A stretch of 48,188 bases of DNA from Bacillota bacterium. Lineage in GTDB: Bacteria > Bacillota > Bacilli > Alicyclobacillales > SLC66. The stretch spans positions 1 through 48,188 of the forward strand of contig JAJZEE010000018.1 in assembly GCA_021805735.1 (NCBI GenBank). The letters are read 5' to 3'. The notes beneath the pieces are model-generated. The model ran no database searches and was not told the DNA's origin. It was given only the letters and a program-made list of their open reading frames with translations. Made by a program: the position numbers and the translations under genes. The stretch's first letter is position 1. Each line of letters starts with the position of its first letter. This document shows positions 35,854 through 44,850 of this stretch, piece after piece.

Positions 35854-36126
35854 ATGAGATATCGCGCCTTGGGCCGTAGCGCTCTTCCCGTAAAGGAATT
35901 GTTCTTGGATACCGTGACGTTCGCCGACGATTGGGGTTGGTGCGCCGCCATCGACGCATGTCAAAACGTGTTCGCAGTCTACGTTGGGCATGATTGTCCT
36001 CCGGAAGCCTTCGCGGGGCATTCGGTACATAGGCCATGGCGAAAGAGGCGGTGGCAGAACAGGAAACCGCAGGTTATTGTCGAGGTTATTGTGGCATCGC
36101 GCTATATGACGAGGAATGTATTTTAA
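35854..36126 (+). pseudogene. N-terminal remnant of an aldo/keto reductase
   Basis: The frame opens with MRYRALGRSALPVKELFLDT, then VTFADDWGW, the N-terminal strand pattern of aldo/keto reductases. Homology fades after about 50 residues, and the catalytic Tyr/Lys region and NADPH site are absent. GGGAGGAG precedes the ATG, so it was once a functional start. It is divergent from the LysR gene. Confidence 0.65.
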
Positions 36127-36219
36127 TATACGAACTGATTCCGCTCCGAAAAGAATGAGGTTGCCGAGGCATGGCGAGTCATTTCGAAGCTCAGGCGGAT
36201 CAAAAGGAGACGTGAGAGA

Positions 36220-38091
36220 ATGATGGGAAAATTCAAAAAGTCCCGCATGACGTTGTTGGCAGCCAATAGTGCCGCGGTGCTGCTGTTTGGCGTGGCGGGC
36301 AGCGCTTACGCCACAAGCGGGTTTACGGCCCATAACACGGGTATCGTGACCCATATGCGGGTCAACGGAGGCGCTGCTGCGCAGAGCACCGTGAGGCGTG
36401 ATGCCCAGAGCGCATCCGTAAGGGTAGTGAGCGCGACCGTGAACGGAAATACGCTCAAGATTACACTTTCAGGGGATCTGCAATACAACATCGTGAATTT
36501 TGACGCGTTCACCGTGCTGGACGATGGTAATACCGACGTCGTGACCAACGCGACGATGGCAGGCCGTACGCTGACGTTGACGCTGACGAGCGCGGTCTCG
36601 TCCGGAGACACGGTGACCGTCGGATACACGCCGTCCGGCTGGTATGACCTGACGGACGCAAATGGAAACAAGGTGGCCGCGTTCTCCCATGTAGCAGTCA
36701 CCAATACCACGAACGGGTCCAACAGTTCCGGGAATGCGTCCACCAATACCACGAACGGGACCAACAGTTCCGGGAATGCGTCCAACAGCTCCGGGAATGG
36801 GTCCACCAATTCCGGCGTTGCGCTCCCGACTCCCGTAAGGGCGGTGGTGAATGGCCGGACGCTAACTGTTATGTTCTCCCGGACTCTGCGAACCGGCCCC
36901 GCAGATCCCAACTCATTGATTGTTCGGGATGCGAGCCATACAGAGAGCGTCATTCGCGCGACGGCGAAGGGGATAGTGTTGACGTTGACCCTGATGGGCG
37001 CGGTCTCTTCCGGTGACACGGTGACCGTAGGGTACAGCCCGACTGGTTCGCATGATCTCACGAATACTAGTGGAGGCAAGGTTGCCGCGTTCTTGAACAT
37101 GGTGGTGACCAATAAGACCAAATCCGCCCCATCCACCATCCATAACAATCAGACAGTGAAGGGCAACTGGCGCATGGTAGGCACTTCGCCGCATTTAGGC
37201 CAGGGAGCCGGATCGTATTATACGAATGCCACAAATAATGTTCAAGTCTTGACAACGGTTAACGGGGTTCTTTACGCGGGAACGGAAGATGGCGTCTTTT
37301 CGTTCAGCAAGGGCGCCTGGCATCTGATCGGGAGTTCCCGAGGGGTCGATACCGGTACGTTGCTCTACGCGTTCGGCAGTTTGTTTGCGACATTCCGCTC
37401 ACTTGGCCTTGCTTTCTTCGATGACAAAAAAAGCACATGGTATGTCGACAAAATACAAAACATGGACGCGGGATCTCTCTCCGTTATCGGCGAGACATTA
37501 TACGCCGCAACGGATAAGGGAGTGTTCGCCCTGCAGAGCAACGGTTCATGGCGTATGATGGGATCGTCCGCGAAACTGTCTGCGGTCGGGCGACTGACGA
37601 ACGTCGGCGGTCAATTGTACGCAGACGCCCAGAGCCCGTCGTCGGACGGCACGAGGGACCTGTACGTGTATCGCAACGGTACCTGGCAGGCGCTGGGGAC
37701 AGTGAATTCCTACTATTATCCTGTTCATTCGATAAACGCTGTGGTTCGCTACGACAATACGCTCTACGCCGCAACCGACAACGGAGTGTTTGCCTATTCC
37801 GGCGAGCCGTGGAGCAGGTCGATCAAGGGAACCTGGACGCAAGTCGGCCTGGACAATCTGCCAGTCAACACATTGCTCGTCATGAAGGGGGTCTTGTACG
37901 CCGGAACGACAGGAAACCTTTCACAGGGAGGGGTATACGCCTTAAAGTCGGGTTCGTGGGTCCAGGTCGGTCCATCTATCGATCTGGACAGTCGTCATGA
38001 CTTATCGGCGGAGGTTCATACCCTCACAGGCCTTCATGGTGTATTGTACGCGGGGACTTCGTGGGGGGTATACTCGTTTAACCCGAGGTGA
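36220..38091 (+). CDS. Secreted protein with two SwmB-type repeats and a propeller-like domain (paralogue 2)
   Basis: The 623-aa protein starts with a signal peptide (core about 10-30, AVLLFGVAGSAYA). Two SWM-like repeats follow (about 70-155 and 205-285), each ending SGDTVTVGY, as in the SwmB repeat family of surface proteins. They are separated by a low-complexity Asn/Thr/Ser/Gly linker (about 164-195). The C-terminal 310 residues have LYAGTEDGV and LYAATDNGV blades like those of paralogue 1. A surface-bound or secreted binding role is likely. AAGGAG precedes two ATG codons (36220 and 36223). Confidence 0.75.
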   Translation: MMGKFKKSRMTLLAANSAAVLLFGVAGSAYATSGFTAHNTGIVTHMRVNGGAAAQSTVRRDAQSASVRVVSATVNGNTLKITLSGDLQYNIVNFDAFTVLDDGNTDVVTNATMAGRTLTLTLTSAVSSGDTVTVGYTPSGWYDLTDANGNKVAAFSHVAVTNTTNGSNSSGNASTNTTNGTNSSGNASNSSGNGSTNSGVALPTPVRAVVNGRTLTVMFSRTLRTGPADPNSLIVRDASHTESVIRATAKGIVLTLTLMGAVSSGDTVTVGYSPTGSHDLTNTSGGKVAAFLNMVVTNKTKSAPSTIHNNQTVKGNWRMVGTSPHLGQGAGSYYTNATNNVQVLTTVNGVLYAGTEDGVFSFSKGAWHLIGSSRGVDTGTLLYAFGSLFATFRSLGLAFFDDKKSTWYVDKIQNMDAGSLSVIGETLYAATDKGVFALQSNGSWRMMGSSAKLSAVGRLTNVGGQLYADAQSPSSDGTRDLYVYRNGTWQALGTVNSYYYPVHSINAVVRYDNTLYAATDNGVFAYSGEPWSRSIKGTWTQVGLDNLPVNTLLVMKGVLYAGTTGNLSQGGVYALKSGSWVQVGPSIDLDSRHDLSAEVHTLTGLHGVLYAGTSWGVYSFNPR

Positions 38092-38217
38092 GGCAATCCC
38101 GCTCGGGCGGAAATGTTGAATTCAAGCGAATCACGAGACGATCGAGGGCCGCAACGATGACAAGCTTTGCGGCCCTATGAGAATATCGCTGAAAACGTCG
38201 CAGAGGATGGTGGATAC

Positions 38218-40080
38218 GTGAAGATTCCCTTGAGATTACATCGCTTCGGAAGGTTGGTGTTCTTACTTTTCCTGGCGATCGCACTTGTAGCGGGCTTAGG
38301 GATTCCAGGGGGTGGGCGTGCAGAGGCGGCCTCCAGAGCCAATTGGTCACGTGTTGGCGGGTTGGCACCGACTGATGTGTCATCCATTTTTAATGTGAAG
38401 GGCACGCTGTATGCCGTAACTGGTTCCGGCCATGTGTGGTCGTACGACGGGAAATCGTGGAACACGGTGAGGGGCTGGCCAGATGGTGTGGTCTCCGTGA
38501 TAGATCTGAACGGAATCCTATATGCCGACGCCGGTGGGGGATCCTCAGTGTGGTCATTTGACGGGAAGTCGTGGAACAAATTGAGTGACTTGCCGCATGC
38601 GTCTACTTCCATGGTGGAAATGAACGGCACACTATACGTGGGATCGCATTCAGCGAGATTGATGTACTCGCGTGATGGTCGCACTTGGAGGCTGATGAAA
38701 GGATCACCAAAAGCAGTAGACTCGCTCTGGACTGTGAACGGGAAATTGTATGCGGAGCATGACCACGATACGCAGTATGGTGGGAGCTTCGTGAATGTCA
38801 CCGTCACATTGTGGTCGTACGGTGGAAAGGTATGGGAAAGGGTAGCGTCCCCTCCGGGTTCGTTAGTTGCCATGCTGGACATGAAAGGCACGATATACGC
38901 AAGCGACGGCGACGGCGTGTTGTCATATAACGGGCATTCGTGGAAGGTAATTCTTAACAACCCGGGCAATTCGGAGGGTATTACATCTCTGGAGAACGTG
39001 AACGGCACGTTGTATGCGGGCGTCGGGAATGGCGTGTGGTCGTACAACGGCAAGTCGTGGAAAATACTGAGTCACTCTCCAGTCGTGGCCACCTCCCTTT
39101 TGGACGTCAACGGCATACTGTACGCAGTGGCAGAGACGGGTGGGCAAGATCCCAATACTATGAACACTCTCACCGACAATAATGTCTACGTAGTGTGGTC
39201 GTATGATGGACGATCATGGCAGTCGTTAGCCGGCGGCAATCCCACTGGCGTGACTTCGCTGGTCGAATTGAACGGAATCCTGTACGCTCAGACGAGCTAC
39301 GGATTGCTCACCTACAATGGAACATTTTGGCGGTATGCCGGCCCTTTCTATTCCGTGGTGAACGTCAACGGCACACCGTACGCAGTGTCAGGCTCGGGCG
39401 TCTGGTATTACAATGGATATACATGGAAGAAAAAGATGAGCGCCCCGCCGCAGCCAGACGGGCCAGACCCATCTCAAGCATTGCTATTCTACGCGAAGGG
39501 CACACTGTATTTTTCTGAAGGATACGGCATATCCTCGTACAACGGGAAATCATGGAAGACGCTTAAGCAACCTCATGTGATACCTGGACTCAACGCTTAT
39601 GTTTGGTGGCCTTTTGAGATGAACGACACGTTCTATGTGTACGGCAACAGCCTGTGGTCATACAACGGAAAGGGATGGAACAAGCTCTTTACATTTCCAA
39701 TGACCATTGATCAGGCCCCAAGCGAAGCGTATAACATGGCCCCAAACTTTGTCACCAATGTGGTGGACGTGAACGGCAGAGTATACGCTGCATTGAACAG
39801 CAAGAATGATACGTATGATGACGTATGGACGTATACCGGAAAGTCGTGGGAGAAACTAAAGGCCCAACCGTACCCCCATGAGGATCTCCGTCTATTTGAT
39901 TTGAATGGCACGTTATTCTCGATTGGCGGGTCCTCTATACGGTGGTACAACGGAAAGTCGTGGCATGGCAACATTATCGTTCCGGCGGGAAATGATGGTT
40001 ACCTGCCTTCCCTTTTGAACGTGAACGGTACACTCTATGCGGGCGGCAACGGTGTCTGGAAATACAACGGGTCATGGTGA
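38218..40080 (+). CDS. Secreted kelch-like repeat protein (paralogue 3)
   Basis: The 620-aa product (GTG at 38218) begins with a basic stretch and hydrophobic core (about 10-28) ending GGRAEAAS, a signal peptide. It is then built of about 13 repeats of roughly 42-48 residues in the pattern NGTLYA, GVWSYNGKSWKxL. These are probably one or two beta-propellers. A longer frame from a TTG at 38167 exists, but the GTG gives a proper signal peptide and has AGAGGATGG upstream. The function is unknown. Confidence 0.75.
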   Translation: MKIPLRLHRFGRLVFLLFLAIALVAGLGIPGGGRAEAASRANWSRVGGLAPTDVSSIFNVKGTLYAVTGSGHVWSYDGKSWNTVRGWPDGVVSVIDLNGILYADAGGGSSVWSFDGKSWNKLSDLPHASTSMVEMNGTLYVGSHSARLMYSRDGRTWRLMKGSPKAVDSLWTVNGKLYAEHDHDTQYGGSFVNVTVTLWSYGGKVWERVASPPGSLVAMLDMKGTIYASDGDGVLSYNGHSWKVILNNPGNSEGITSLENVNGTLYAGVGNGVWSYNGKSWKILSHSPVVATSLLDVNGILYAVAETGGQDPNTMNTLTDNNVYVVWSYDGRSWQSLAGGNPTGVTSLVELNGILYAQTSYGLLTYNGTFWRYAGPFYSVVNVNGTPYAVSGSGVWYYNGYTWKKKMSAPPQPDGPDPSQALLFYAKGTLYFSEGYGISSYNGKSWKTLKQPHVIPGLNAYVWWPFEMNDTFYVYGNSLWSYNGKGWNKLFTFPMTIDQAPSEAYNMAPNFVTNVVDVNGRVYAALNSKNDTYDDVWTYTGKSWEKLKAQPYPHEDLRLFDLNGTLFSIGGSSIRWYNGKSWHGNIIVPAGNDGYLPSLLNVNGTLYAGGNGVWKYNGSW

Positions 40081-40135
40081 ATCGGATCGGCTATGCGTCA
40101 ACCGGTGACCTATCGCAACGTAAGCAGGCTTTTGC

Positions 40136-40881
40136 ATGTCGGAGGGCAAAGTTGGTCTAGTCACTGGGGGAGCGTCCGGAATTGGACGCAAAACAGTGCT
40201 TGGTCTAGTCAAGAGCGGAATACGCGCAGTCGTCGTCGATATTTCTGAGGAGAACGGGCAGGAAACGGTTAGGACTATGCGCAGTCTTGGTGGAGACGCC
40301 ACGTTTTGCGTGTCGATGTTCGTGACAGGACAAGTGTCGAAACCATGGCGGAAAAGACAGTCGAAACATACGGACGCCTTGACTATGCAGAAAACGCTGC
40401 GGGCATAGTGGGTCAATCACAGCCGCTACTTACTTACCCCGAAGATGTGTTCCAGAATGTATTGTCCGTCAATGTCAATGGAGTCTTTTATTGCATGCAA
40501 GCAGAGAAGAACCAAATGATGAAGGGCGGCGGGAGTATCGTCAATCTTGCGTCTGCCGCCGGTCTTCGTGGGTTTCCGACGCGCGTGGTTTATTGTGCTT
40601 CCTAGCACGCTGTGGTGGGACTAACAAAAACGGCAGCGTTGGAAATGTCCAAGTCGAACATCCGAGTCAATGCGGTGTGTCCTTCGTAAGTGGATACGCC
40701 AATGGTTCGCTCCGCAATAGGTGATGATGAACAACGGTTACAAATGGTTTCAAATTTCCAACCAATAGGTTGAATGGGTCGCCCTGAAGAAATTGCAGCC
40801 GGTAATCTGTGGCTCCTGTCGGACAACGCGAGTTTCGTGACGGGGACAACTTTCTTGATGGATGGTGGAGCTCTCGCCTAA
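40136..40881 (+). pseudogene. Short-chain dehydrogenase/reductase pseudogene
   Basis: The pieces form one SDR: GLVTGGASGIGRK (nucleotide-binding Gly motif), NAAGIVG, SIVNLASAAG, and VVYCAS followed by HAVVGLTK. A frameshift lies at about 40310-40320. Three in-frame stops replace sense codons: TAG at 40603-40605 where the catalytic Lys of YxxxK belongs, TAA after VCPS, and TGA before MGRPEEI. The C-terminus (SFVTGTTFLMDGG) is still readable. It is clearly inactive. Confidence 0.88.
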
Positions 40882-41571
40882 CAGGTATCAATGTTGTTGC
40901 CCACAGTTTTCTAGATTGAGTCATCAACGCGTAATTTTACATATTTCAGGGGCACTTTTCCTGTGTCCTTGTTGAACATACCAGGGCAAGTGCGCCAGAA
41001 GACGCAGATCTTCATGGATGCATAAACATACAGAATCCTCAGACACCGACGGCGACGCGCTATCGCCCGGACCGGTCAATAACACCGAGCGACCGTCACG
41101 GAGAGATCCGCGTAATTGCAGGCGAAACTTACGTGCGAAACCATAAGTTTCCATGAGTTGTAAATGCGCGGGTAAAATGGCCAAGAGTGCAATTTTAGAG
41201 GTGGTTTTGAGGTGGTTCGGAATGGGGAATGCCATGGTTGGAACCAGTTGATGCATATGACAGCTACTCGAAACCGGCGAAATCGCAGTAGATCAAGGCT
41301 TCGCGGGCTTGCGGAACACCGTGGCCAACTTATCGCTTAGGTCGCACGCTGGCATGTCTATGCATACAGTACGCCATAACACGCCATAATAAATGGCGGA
41401 CTTGCAGAGATATCCTATCCGCTCCTGTAGACTTTTGTAGACACGGGCCATGAAACGCGGTAATTTTAGCTGATATTAGGCGGTACAAAATAAGAAGTGG
41501 ACCTCGCACAAAGCCTTACACGGTGCGGATTGAAGTGACGTAGTGGGTCATGCCGGGAAGTATATACGACT
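40882..41571. other. Right edge of the island, no supportable gene
   Basis: A minus-strand frame of 110 codons (40924-41256) lacks a ribosome-binding site and a recognisable family. Near the end are CGCCAT-AATAA-ATGGCG (about 41382-41398) and two TGTAGAC copies (41426-41432 and 41436-41442). Together with the cluster at 29820-29880 these resemble arm-type recombinase sites. An integrase gene would be expected here but none is seen. Confidence 0.4.
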
Positions 41572-41610
41572 GGTTCGATTCCCCTCGCCTCCACCATGCA
41601 AACCCACGAC
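41572..41610 (+). repeat. Right attachment site (attR)
   Basis: This 39-nt copy of the ssrA 3' end and flank differs from 11664-11702 at a single base (T for A at 41597). It lacks the rest of tmRNA, so it marks the distal edge of the integrated island. Confidence 0.9.
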
Positions 41611-41622
41611 TAACCATCGTGG
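41604..41622 (+). terminator. Displaced original ssrA terminator hairpin
   Basis: CCACGA (41604-41609) pairs with TCGTGG (41617-41622) around a 7-nt loop, spanning the att edge. Before integration this would have followed tmRNA directly. The island carries its own hairpin at the equivalent position (11700-11726). Confidence 0.45.
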
Positions 41623-41710
41623 AGGGAGCCCAGACTCCTTGCGGGGGCTGATTACCTATAGTACCGAAGTTCAGAAGTTCCTCCCCGATGCTTTGCCGAA
41701 AAACGGCTTA

Positions 41711-41998
41711 TCACTTCGCCAGGATAAATCCAAATTGCTCCATAAGCACTGTCAGCATCTCCGAGAGCGTGCCGGTGAACGGGGCCGGTTCCCACCTTCC
41801 ATGGTGATTTGCCATCCCCATCCGGAACACGTCCCGTCGCGTTTGCGTCAGGCGGGCGCGGTTGTCCCGTTCGTCCCCTGCCTCTGAGTAGATGACGAGG
41901 TGCTGCCCATACAGGCGTGCATGCAGATGGAGAAACCCTTTCTCGTGCAATTCCCGTTCTGCGGTGATTTTCGCCGCTTCCAACCATGCATCTGCCAT
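41711..41998 (-). CDS. Small conserved-looking hypothetical protein
   Basis: The 95-aa product starts MADAWLEAAKITAERELHEK and has a regular alternation of helix and strand (LYGQHLVIYSE, then RTQ-like RARLTQTRRDVFRMGMANH and GRWEPAPFTGTL). It reads like a real small globular protein, but I recognise no named family. An upstream frame extension is probably not translated. It is the first gene right of the island. Confidence 0.5.
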   Translation of the reverse strand: MADAWLEAAKITAERELHEKGFLHLHARLYGQHLVIYSEAGDERDNRARLTQTRRDVFRMGMANHHGRWEPAPFTGTLSEMLTVLMEQFGFILAK

Positions 41999-41999
41999 C

Positions 42000-42394
42000 T
42001 TACACCACCACTTCACCCGTCTGGATCGCAAAACTGGTGATCATCGACACCGTTCCGTGGCGGATGTAGTCATGCTGTACCGCCGGATCCTGCCAGGGGC
42101 GGGAAACGCTGTCTCGTATTTTCTCTCCAATGCTGTGCATCCCGGTTTTTTCATCGATGCAAAGAACGATCGTATCTGCGGGTGGATTCGCATGGAGAGC
42201 GGCTATATCATTGACTTTCTCTTTAAGAGCGTCTCTGCCACCTGGTGTTCGGTGGCGCCTTCCTCGCACAACAGCCAAATGATCGCAGCACGAAAATGTA
42301 AGAGACGCTCGACGCGCTGACCGTGGACCCACTTGTACAACTCATCCCGTTGCTTGGCATCGAGTGTCAAGGGGGGTTTTTCTCTCATGAGCAC
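42000..42394 (-). pseudogene. IS630-family transposase remnant
   Basis: Two overlapping minus-strand frames give parts of an IS630 transposase. An N-terminal helix-turn-helix part reads LTLDAKQRDELYKWVHGQ. A DDE core part reads ADTIVLCIDEKTGMHSIGEK and YIRHGTVSMITSF, with the first catalytic Asp. A frameshift joins them near 42240, and the C-terminal two thirds with the remaining acidic residues are missing. No terminal repeats are seen. Confidence 0.7.
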
Positions 42395-42660
42395 GCCCTC
42401 ACTGATTACGGAATGTCACCAACCAGTTGCTACCGTTGGTATACCGAATCGGTGACGGCTTGTTCAGCACTATTTATCTCAGGTTAAAAGGGGAAAGAAC
42501 TTCTGGGATGCAGTACTAGTTTACTACAAAATGCGTCAAACGATTCAAACGGCACATACATTCACAATAGACATGGCTCTTGGTAAACTATGCAGAGACA
42601 CGGATGAAATGGGATCGGAAAAGCTTGGGCGACGGCGGGTAAAAGGTAAGGTGTGTCCTC

Positions 42661-43272
42661 ATGAATCAGCAGTGGTTGGTTGGGATTCTGCTCTTTGATG
42701 ACATCGAGGTGTTGGACTTCGCGGGGCCATTTGAGGTGTTTTCAGTCACCGCACATCTCGATGATCATAGTGCCAGACCGTTTGTAGTGACAACCGTGTC
42801 AGAGACAGGGAAGCTGGTTCATGCACGAAACGGGCTCAAGGTGCAACCGGACTACGACATCGAAACCGCCCCGCATTTTGACATTCTCATCATTCCCGGA
42901 GGGCCCGGTGCCCGTGAACGTGAACTTAACAATCTCCGAGTGATCGAGTGGATTGTGAGGCGTATGGAGGATGTGAACATTATGGCCTCTGTATGCACAG
43001 GCGCTCTCTTGCTCGCGAAAGCAGGTCTTCTGGACAGCAAAACAGCCACGACGCACTGGGCGAGCTACGACAGATTGGAAACGGAGTTTCCCCGTGTTCA
43101 GGTGCAGCGAGGGGTAAAGTTTGTCGACCAGGGCAACGTGCTCACTTCAGGGGGCATCTCTGCGGGGATCGACATGTCGTTTCACATTGTTAGACGTTTG
43201 CTTGGTGTGGAAGCGGCTCAAAGGACGGCGCGCCGAATGGAGTACGATATCGACTTATCATGCATCGACTGA
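42661..43272 (+). CDS. DJ-1/PfpI family protein
   Basis: The 203-aa protein has the class I glutamine amidotransferase-like fold: VGILLFDDIEVLDFAGPFEV (7-26), IIPGGPGAR (77-85) and the nucleophile elbow ASVCTGALLLAKAGLL with Cys112. This subfamily includes isonitrile hydratase-like and GlxA-like proteins; there is no AraC domain here. Substrate is unknown. It stands alone, and the ATG has a weak AAGGTAAGG-type upstream sequence. Confidence 0.88.
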   Translation: MNQQWLVGILLFDDIEVLDFAGPFEVFSVTAHLDDHSARPFVVTTVSETGKLVHARNGLKVQPDYDIETAPHFDILIIPGGPGARERELNNLRVIEWIVRRMEDVNIMASVCTGALLLAKAGLLDSKTATTHWASYDRLETEFPRVQVQRGVKFVDQGNVLTSGGISAGIDMSFHIVRRLLGVEAAQRTARRMEYDIDLSCID

Positions 43273-43383
43273 ACCTTAGAAATGACCCAAGTTAATCGAC
43301 GCCTGTCACATGGAAGAGGTGTGAGGATGCGTTTCCCATGAAGCGGCGCCTTTACACCAGGGTTACAGACCAGGGAGGGAACT

Positions 43384-43671
43384 ATGGGCTCAGGGTTTGA
43401 CGTGCATTTGCCAGAGGAGTTCCGACCGCTTCTTGATGAATTTGGCGTTTCCACCAGTTTGGAAGATCGGGTGAAGTTATCTGTCGCTATGGCCTTGTTT
43501 ATCAGCCGTAAAATAAGCTTGGCCAGAGCGGCGGAACTCTGTGGGTACACGTTGGGTTCGTTTATGGATTTGTTACGTGACCAAGGTATCCCCTGGATGG
43601 ACTACAGCCATGACGATCTTAGTATGGATGATCGAACCATCGCAAAACTCATGCCACGTGACAAGGCTTGA
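43384..43671 (+). CDS. UPF0175 family antitoxin
   Basis: The 95-aa protein matches UPF0175: an N-terminal strand (FDVHLPEEFRPLL), then helices VKLSVAMALFISRKISLARA and AELCGYTLGSFMDLL. These proteins act as DNA-binding antitoxins paired with DUF3368 PIN-domain toxins. GGGAGGG lies just before the ATG. The toxin reading frame that follows is truncated (43673-43807). Confidence 0.82.
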   Translation: MGSGFDVHLPEEFRPLLDEFGVSTSLEDRVKLSVAMALFISRKISLARAAELCGYTLGSFMDLLRDQGIPWMDYSHDDLSMDDRTIAKLMPRDKA

Positions 43672-43672
43672 C

Positions 43673-43807
43673 ATGATCATAATCGTATCGATCACAAGTG
43701 CGACTATCACCGGGTCCGGAATCGGTTGTCTATCAGTGGTCATAACGATTTGTGAGCGTTTGCGAGTTGAGTATTTATCTACGAATACCGCAGGAGGTGA
43801 GTCATGA
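43673..43807 (+). pseudogene. Truncated PIN-domain (DUF3368-like) toxin
   Basis: Directly after the antitoxin stop an ATG opens MIIIVSITSATITGSGIGCL, which resembles the DUF3368 N-terminus (MIIVSDTSPI and following) with the first catalytic Asp changed to Ile. The frame ends after 44 codons, overlapping the ywbE start. The toxin is therefore probably dead. Confidence 0.45.
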
Positions 43808-44013
43808 GTATGCAGGACGGGCAAATGCGCAGCCGGATCCGACCAGGAGTTTCCGTGGACATTGTACTGAAGAAAGATCAACAGACAGGAAAGCTGACGC
43901 GCGGCATTGTCAAAGATATCTTGACCAACTCGGCGACACATCCGCGTGGCATCAAGGTACGGTTGCAAGATGGACAAATCGGTCGTGTGCAGTCGATTGT
44001 GGCGAAAGAATGA
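43804..44013 (+). CDS. ywbE: YwbE family protein (DUF2196)
   Basis: The 69-aa protein has the YwbE signature: RIRPGVSVDIVLKKDQQTGK, LTRGIVKDILTNSATHPRGI, then VRLQDGQIGRVQ. This is a small beta-rich domain with KOW-like character, conserved in bacilli and of unknown role. AGGAGGTGAG precedes the ATG closely. Confidence 0.92.
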   Translation: MSMQDGQMRSRIRPGVSVDIVLKKDQQTGKLTRGIVKDILTNSATHPRGIKVRLQDGQIGRVQSIVAKE

Positions 44014-44079
44014 TCCGATGTCTGACTGCTTACAGGCCAGTTGCGAAAGATGAAAACTGGCCTAAAGAGGTGATCGAAT

Positions 44080-44850
44080 TTGAAGGCGCCGAATCCTATT
44101 TTGAATGTGTGGAAGCTATTTGACGGTTATCCTATGGAGACTCTAACGAAAGCATGGCTGTACGAAACGGATAGAGGTCGTAGACAGCGTACGGTGAGCG
44201 AGATGGTCGATGATCGGCTTCAATATGGAACCAGCGGCAACTGTTTCGATCTGGCGATTTGGCTCCTGCACGCATTTGAAGCTGCAGGAATTGACGCTTA
44301 TGCAATCGGACACGATCTTCTCACCCCAAACGCGCACGTGGCCGTTATCGCTGTGGACAATGGATATCGTTACCTCTGCGATCTCGGTGATCAATGGATC
44401 GCACCCATTCTTATCGATTCGGCGAGCGCCGATTTTACACCGCAACCCATATCGGGATTTGTGACCGGGGGCCGTGTTCAAGTGGAAACTGACTGCGGGC
44501 AAACGGCCGTGATCTACCATCGGCCCGGTGGTAAGACGAGTAAACAACTGTATGACTTGTCGAGAATCGAAGATGATTTGCTTATGCGGGCGGGCACAGC
44601 GTCGCAGTCGTTGCTTCGTCACCCTCTCTGTGAGATGCGGGTTCTGGTATCTGGAGAGGTTGCCCACTGGGAATTTGATTCATGGCGCAGTTTCCTCGGG
44701 ACGGATACGGGTCTTGCCGATGAGTTCCCCGCAGGATCGAATGAACGATGGAGCCTTCGCATACGCGACCGCACGGGCATCCATCTGGATGTCACCCGAA
44801 AGGCGCTGGACATCTATGAGAAGTACACATCCAGCAAAGAAGTGGAATGA
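44080..44850 (+). CDS. Arylamine N-acetyltransferase-fold protein, divergent
   Basis: The 256-aa protein carries a possible Cys-His-Asp triad in the order seen in arylamine N-acetyltransferases and transglutaminases: GNCFDLAIWLL (Cys55), NAHVAVI (His86) and YLCDLGDQW (Asp101). The rest is more divergent from NAT than the next gene. The TTG start has AGAGGTGA about 8 nt upstream; no better start is seen. Its stop overlaps the next gene's start, so the two paralogous-fold proteins are coupled. Confidence 0.7.
   Translation: MKAPNPILNVWKLFDGYPMETLTKAWLYETDRGRRQRTVSEMVDDRLQYGTSGNCFDLAIWLLHAFEAAGIDAYAIGHDLLTPNAHVAVIAVDNGYRYLCDLGDQWIAPILIDSASADFTPQPISGFVTGGRVQVETDCGQTAVIYHRPGGKTSKQLYDLSRIEDDLLMRAGTASQSLLRHPLCEMRVLVSGEVAHWEFDSWRSFLGTDTGLADEFPAGSNERWSLRIRDRTGIHLDVTRKALDIYEKYTSSKEVE

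Larger units (their letters stand above)
11689..41596. mobile_element. Genomic island integrated at ssrA
   Basis: The segment is bounded by 39-bp direct repeats of the ssrA 3' end. It carries a defence gene cluster on the left and decayed mobile and metabolic fragments on the right. Base composition by eye is more AT-rich than the flanks in most defence genes. hsdR and hsdM are closer to the chromosome, so the island is a mosaic. No integrase, excisionase or replication gene is seen, so it is probably no longer self-mobile. Confidence 0.85.

Noticed and set aside
40924-41256. Minus-strand frame of 110 codons near the island edge
   Set aside because: No ribosome-binding site, no recognisable family and no operon context; it may be a remnant but cannot be supported as a gene.
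41572-41630. GTGGAGG after attR as an inverted partner of CCTCCAC
   Set aside because: It is explained by the chromosomal terminator hairpin CCACGA/TCGTGG plus the following sequence, so a recombination role is not needed.
43349-43361. CCTTTACACCAGG shared with R2 (24938-24950)
   Set aside because: A 13-nt match is expected several times by chance in 48 kb, and none of the other R-element segments are present here.
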